Origin: a bacterium MnTg04
GTDB lineage: Bacteria; Pseudomonadota; Gammaproteobacteria; Steroidobacterales; MnTg04
DNA length: 5,045 bases
Assembly (NCBI GenBank): GCA_008975185.1
Contig: BFAU01000243.1
Location: 1-5,045 of the forward strand
Direction of reading: 5' to 3'
The stretch's first letter is position 1; each line of letters starts with the position of its first letter. Both the position numbers and the translations under genes were made by a program. Below, in pieces: positions 3,880-5,045 of the stretch. The notes below the pieces were generated by a model. The model was not told where the DNA came from. It worked only from the letters and a program-made list of their open reading frames with translations, and did not search any database.

Positions 3880-5045
3880 ATGAGGATCGGTGTACCGAAA
3901 GAGATTCATGCGGGCGAGAGACGCGTTGCGACGACGCCCGAGGTTGCATCTCAACTTATCGGAATGGGATTTGACGTTGCGGTAGAAAAAGACGCAGGTG
4001 CCAGGGCGAGTTATTCCAATGAAGCTTATTCGACAGCAGGATGCGAAATCGTCGCAACCAGTGAGGATCTCTGGAGCCAGGCGGATATCATTTTCAAGGT
4101 TCGCGCGCCCGAAACCGTTGAAGCGGTTCTGCTGAAAGAGCATCAGACGTTGATTTGTTTTCTCTGGCCCGCGCAGAACCCGGAGTTGCTCAAGCAGTTG
4201 ACGGAAAGCGGTGGCACCGTGATGGCGATGGACAGCGTGCCGCGTATTTCGAGAGCACAGAAAATGGACGCGCTGAGCTCGATGGCAAATATCGGCGGCT
4301 ATCGAGCGGTTGTCGAAGCAGCACAGCATTTCGGCCGGTTTTTCACTGGACAGATCACGGCCGCTGGCAAAGTTCCGCCGGCAAAAGTGCTCGTGATTGG
4401 TGCTGGCGTCGCTGGACTTTCGGCGATCGGCACGGCCAAAAGCATGGGCGCCATCGTACGCGCCTTCGACACGCGACCAGAGGTCAAGGAACAGGTTGAG
4501 AGCATGGATGCCGAGTTCCTCATGCTCGAATTCGATGAGGACGAGGATGGCGCGGGCGAAGGTGGTTATGCCAAAACCATGAGCCCGGAGTTCATCAAGG
4601 CTGAAATGGCGTTGTTTGCGGAGCAGGCTCAGGACGTTGACATCATCATTACAACGGCACTGATTCCCGGAAAACCTGCGCCAAGATTGATTACGGCCGA
4701 CATGGTTGCCTCGATGAGAGATGGCAGCGTGGTTGTCGATCTTGCCGCCGAGCAGGGTGGTAACTGCGAGCTGACCGAGGCCGACAAGGTTGTCGTTCGC
4801 AACGGTGTATCAATCATCGGCTATACGGATCTGCCCAGCCGACTGGCTGCCCAGGCAAGCCAGTTGTATGGGACGAATCTTCGCCACCTGTTGACCGAGC
4901 TGAGTCCTGAGAAAAACGGCGAGATCGACGTCAATATGGATGACGAAGTCATTCGCGGCGTGACGGTCTGTAAGGATGGAGAGACGACCTGGCCACCACC
5001 TGCACCGAAGCTGTCGGCGGCACCGCCAAAACCGGCTGAAGCCCC
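3880..5045 (+). CDS. pntA: NAD(P) transhydrogenase subunit alpha (PntA), 3'-truncated by window edge
   Basis: This is the alpha subunit of the membrane transhydrogenase, which uses the proton gradient to pass hydride from NADH to NADP+. The 388 visible codons cover the whole cytoplasmic NAD(H)-binding domain I. MRIGVPKE at the start and FLWPAQNPELL are typical. DSVPRISRAQ.DALSSMANI carries R122, Q127, D130 and S133, the conserved Arg-Gln-Asp-Ser set of the catalytic site. The Rossmann motif GAGVAG is at 174-179, followed by RAFDTRPEVKEQV, TTALIPGKPAP, VDLAAEQGGNCE and YTDLPSRLAAQASQLYGTN. The sequence ends in a Pro/Ala-rich linker (WPPPAPKLSAAPPKPAEA). The membrane part lies outside the window, so a fused (E. 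coli-like, 510 residues) or split PntAa/PntAb arrangement cannot be told apart. GGAG (3868-3871) sits 8 nt before ATG. Promoter signals are weak: an extended -10-like TGATAGAGT (3841-3849) directly follows the terminator. pntB is expected downstream. Confidence 0.97.
   Translation, partial: MRIGVPKEIHAGERRVATTPEVASQLIGMGFDVAVEKDAGARASYSNEAYSTAGCEIVATSEDLWSQADIIFKVRAPETVEAVLLKEHQTLICFLWPAQNPELLKQLTESGGTVMAMDSVPRISRAQKMDALSSMANIGGYRAVVEAAQHFGRFFTGQITAAGKVPPAKVLVIGAGVAGLSAIGTAKSMGAIVRAFDTRPEVKEQVESMDAEFLMLEFDEDEDGAGEGGYAKTMSPEFIKAEMALFAEQAQDVDIIITTALIPGKPAPRLITADMVASMRDGSVVVDLAAEQGGNCELTEADKVVVRNGVSIIGYTDLPSRLAAQASQLYGTNLRHLLTELSPEKNGEIDVNMDDEVIRGVTVCKDGETTWPPPAPKLSAAPPKPAEA

Noticed and set aside
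3877..4329. 150-codon minus-strand ORF
   Set aside because: It is antisense to the conserved catalytic part of pntA and shows no family features.
1..5045. tRNA, rRNA, CRISPR array, insertion sequence or riboswitch
   Set aside because: Coding genes fill all but about 310 bases. The two gaps show only the palindromes and the terminator described, with no direct-repeat array, transposase or RNA-gene pattern.

Overview
The window looks like an ordinary chromosomal segment of a free-living gammaproteobacterium with moderately high GC. PriA and PntA closely resemble their gammaproteobacterial counterparts. The sigma-factor operon in the middle is of a type I associate with Pseudomonas, Xanthomonas and marine gammaproteobacterial relatives. 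The genus cannot be fixed from the sequence alone.

Layout: (1) Positions 1-1912, minus strand: priA, the replication-restart helicase, cut by the left edge so that the last ~95 residues are missing. (2) Positions 1913-2103: a divergent intergenic region with four perfect inverted repeats in about 100 bp, a candidate ECF-type promoter and a 13-codon leader ORF. (3) Positions 2104-3757, plus strand: four genes that overlap end to start. They encode an ECF-type sigma factor, a single-pass membrane protein (DUF3619-like, possible anti-sigma), a small very acidic exported protein, and a basic exported protein (DUF3106-like) built of 18-residue repeats. (4) Positions 3758-3879: a REP-like GTAG palindrome, a second small hairpin and a strong Rho-independent terminator. 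(5) Positions 3880-5045, plus strand: pntA, the alpha subunit of the proton-translocating NAD(P) transhydrogenase, cut by the right edge after 388 codons.

priA and pntA are housekeeping genes with no evident link to the operon between them. The operon is the interesting part. Its gene order (sigma factor, membrane protein, exported proteins) and the overlap of every junction suggest an envelope-sensing sigma circuit. The repeats of the last gene contain an LTxxQ match and variants of it, recalling periplasmic Spy/CpxP/CnrX-type proteins. The acidic third product and basic fourth product could pair by charge. These functional links are inference; the gene boundaries and motifs are read directly.
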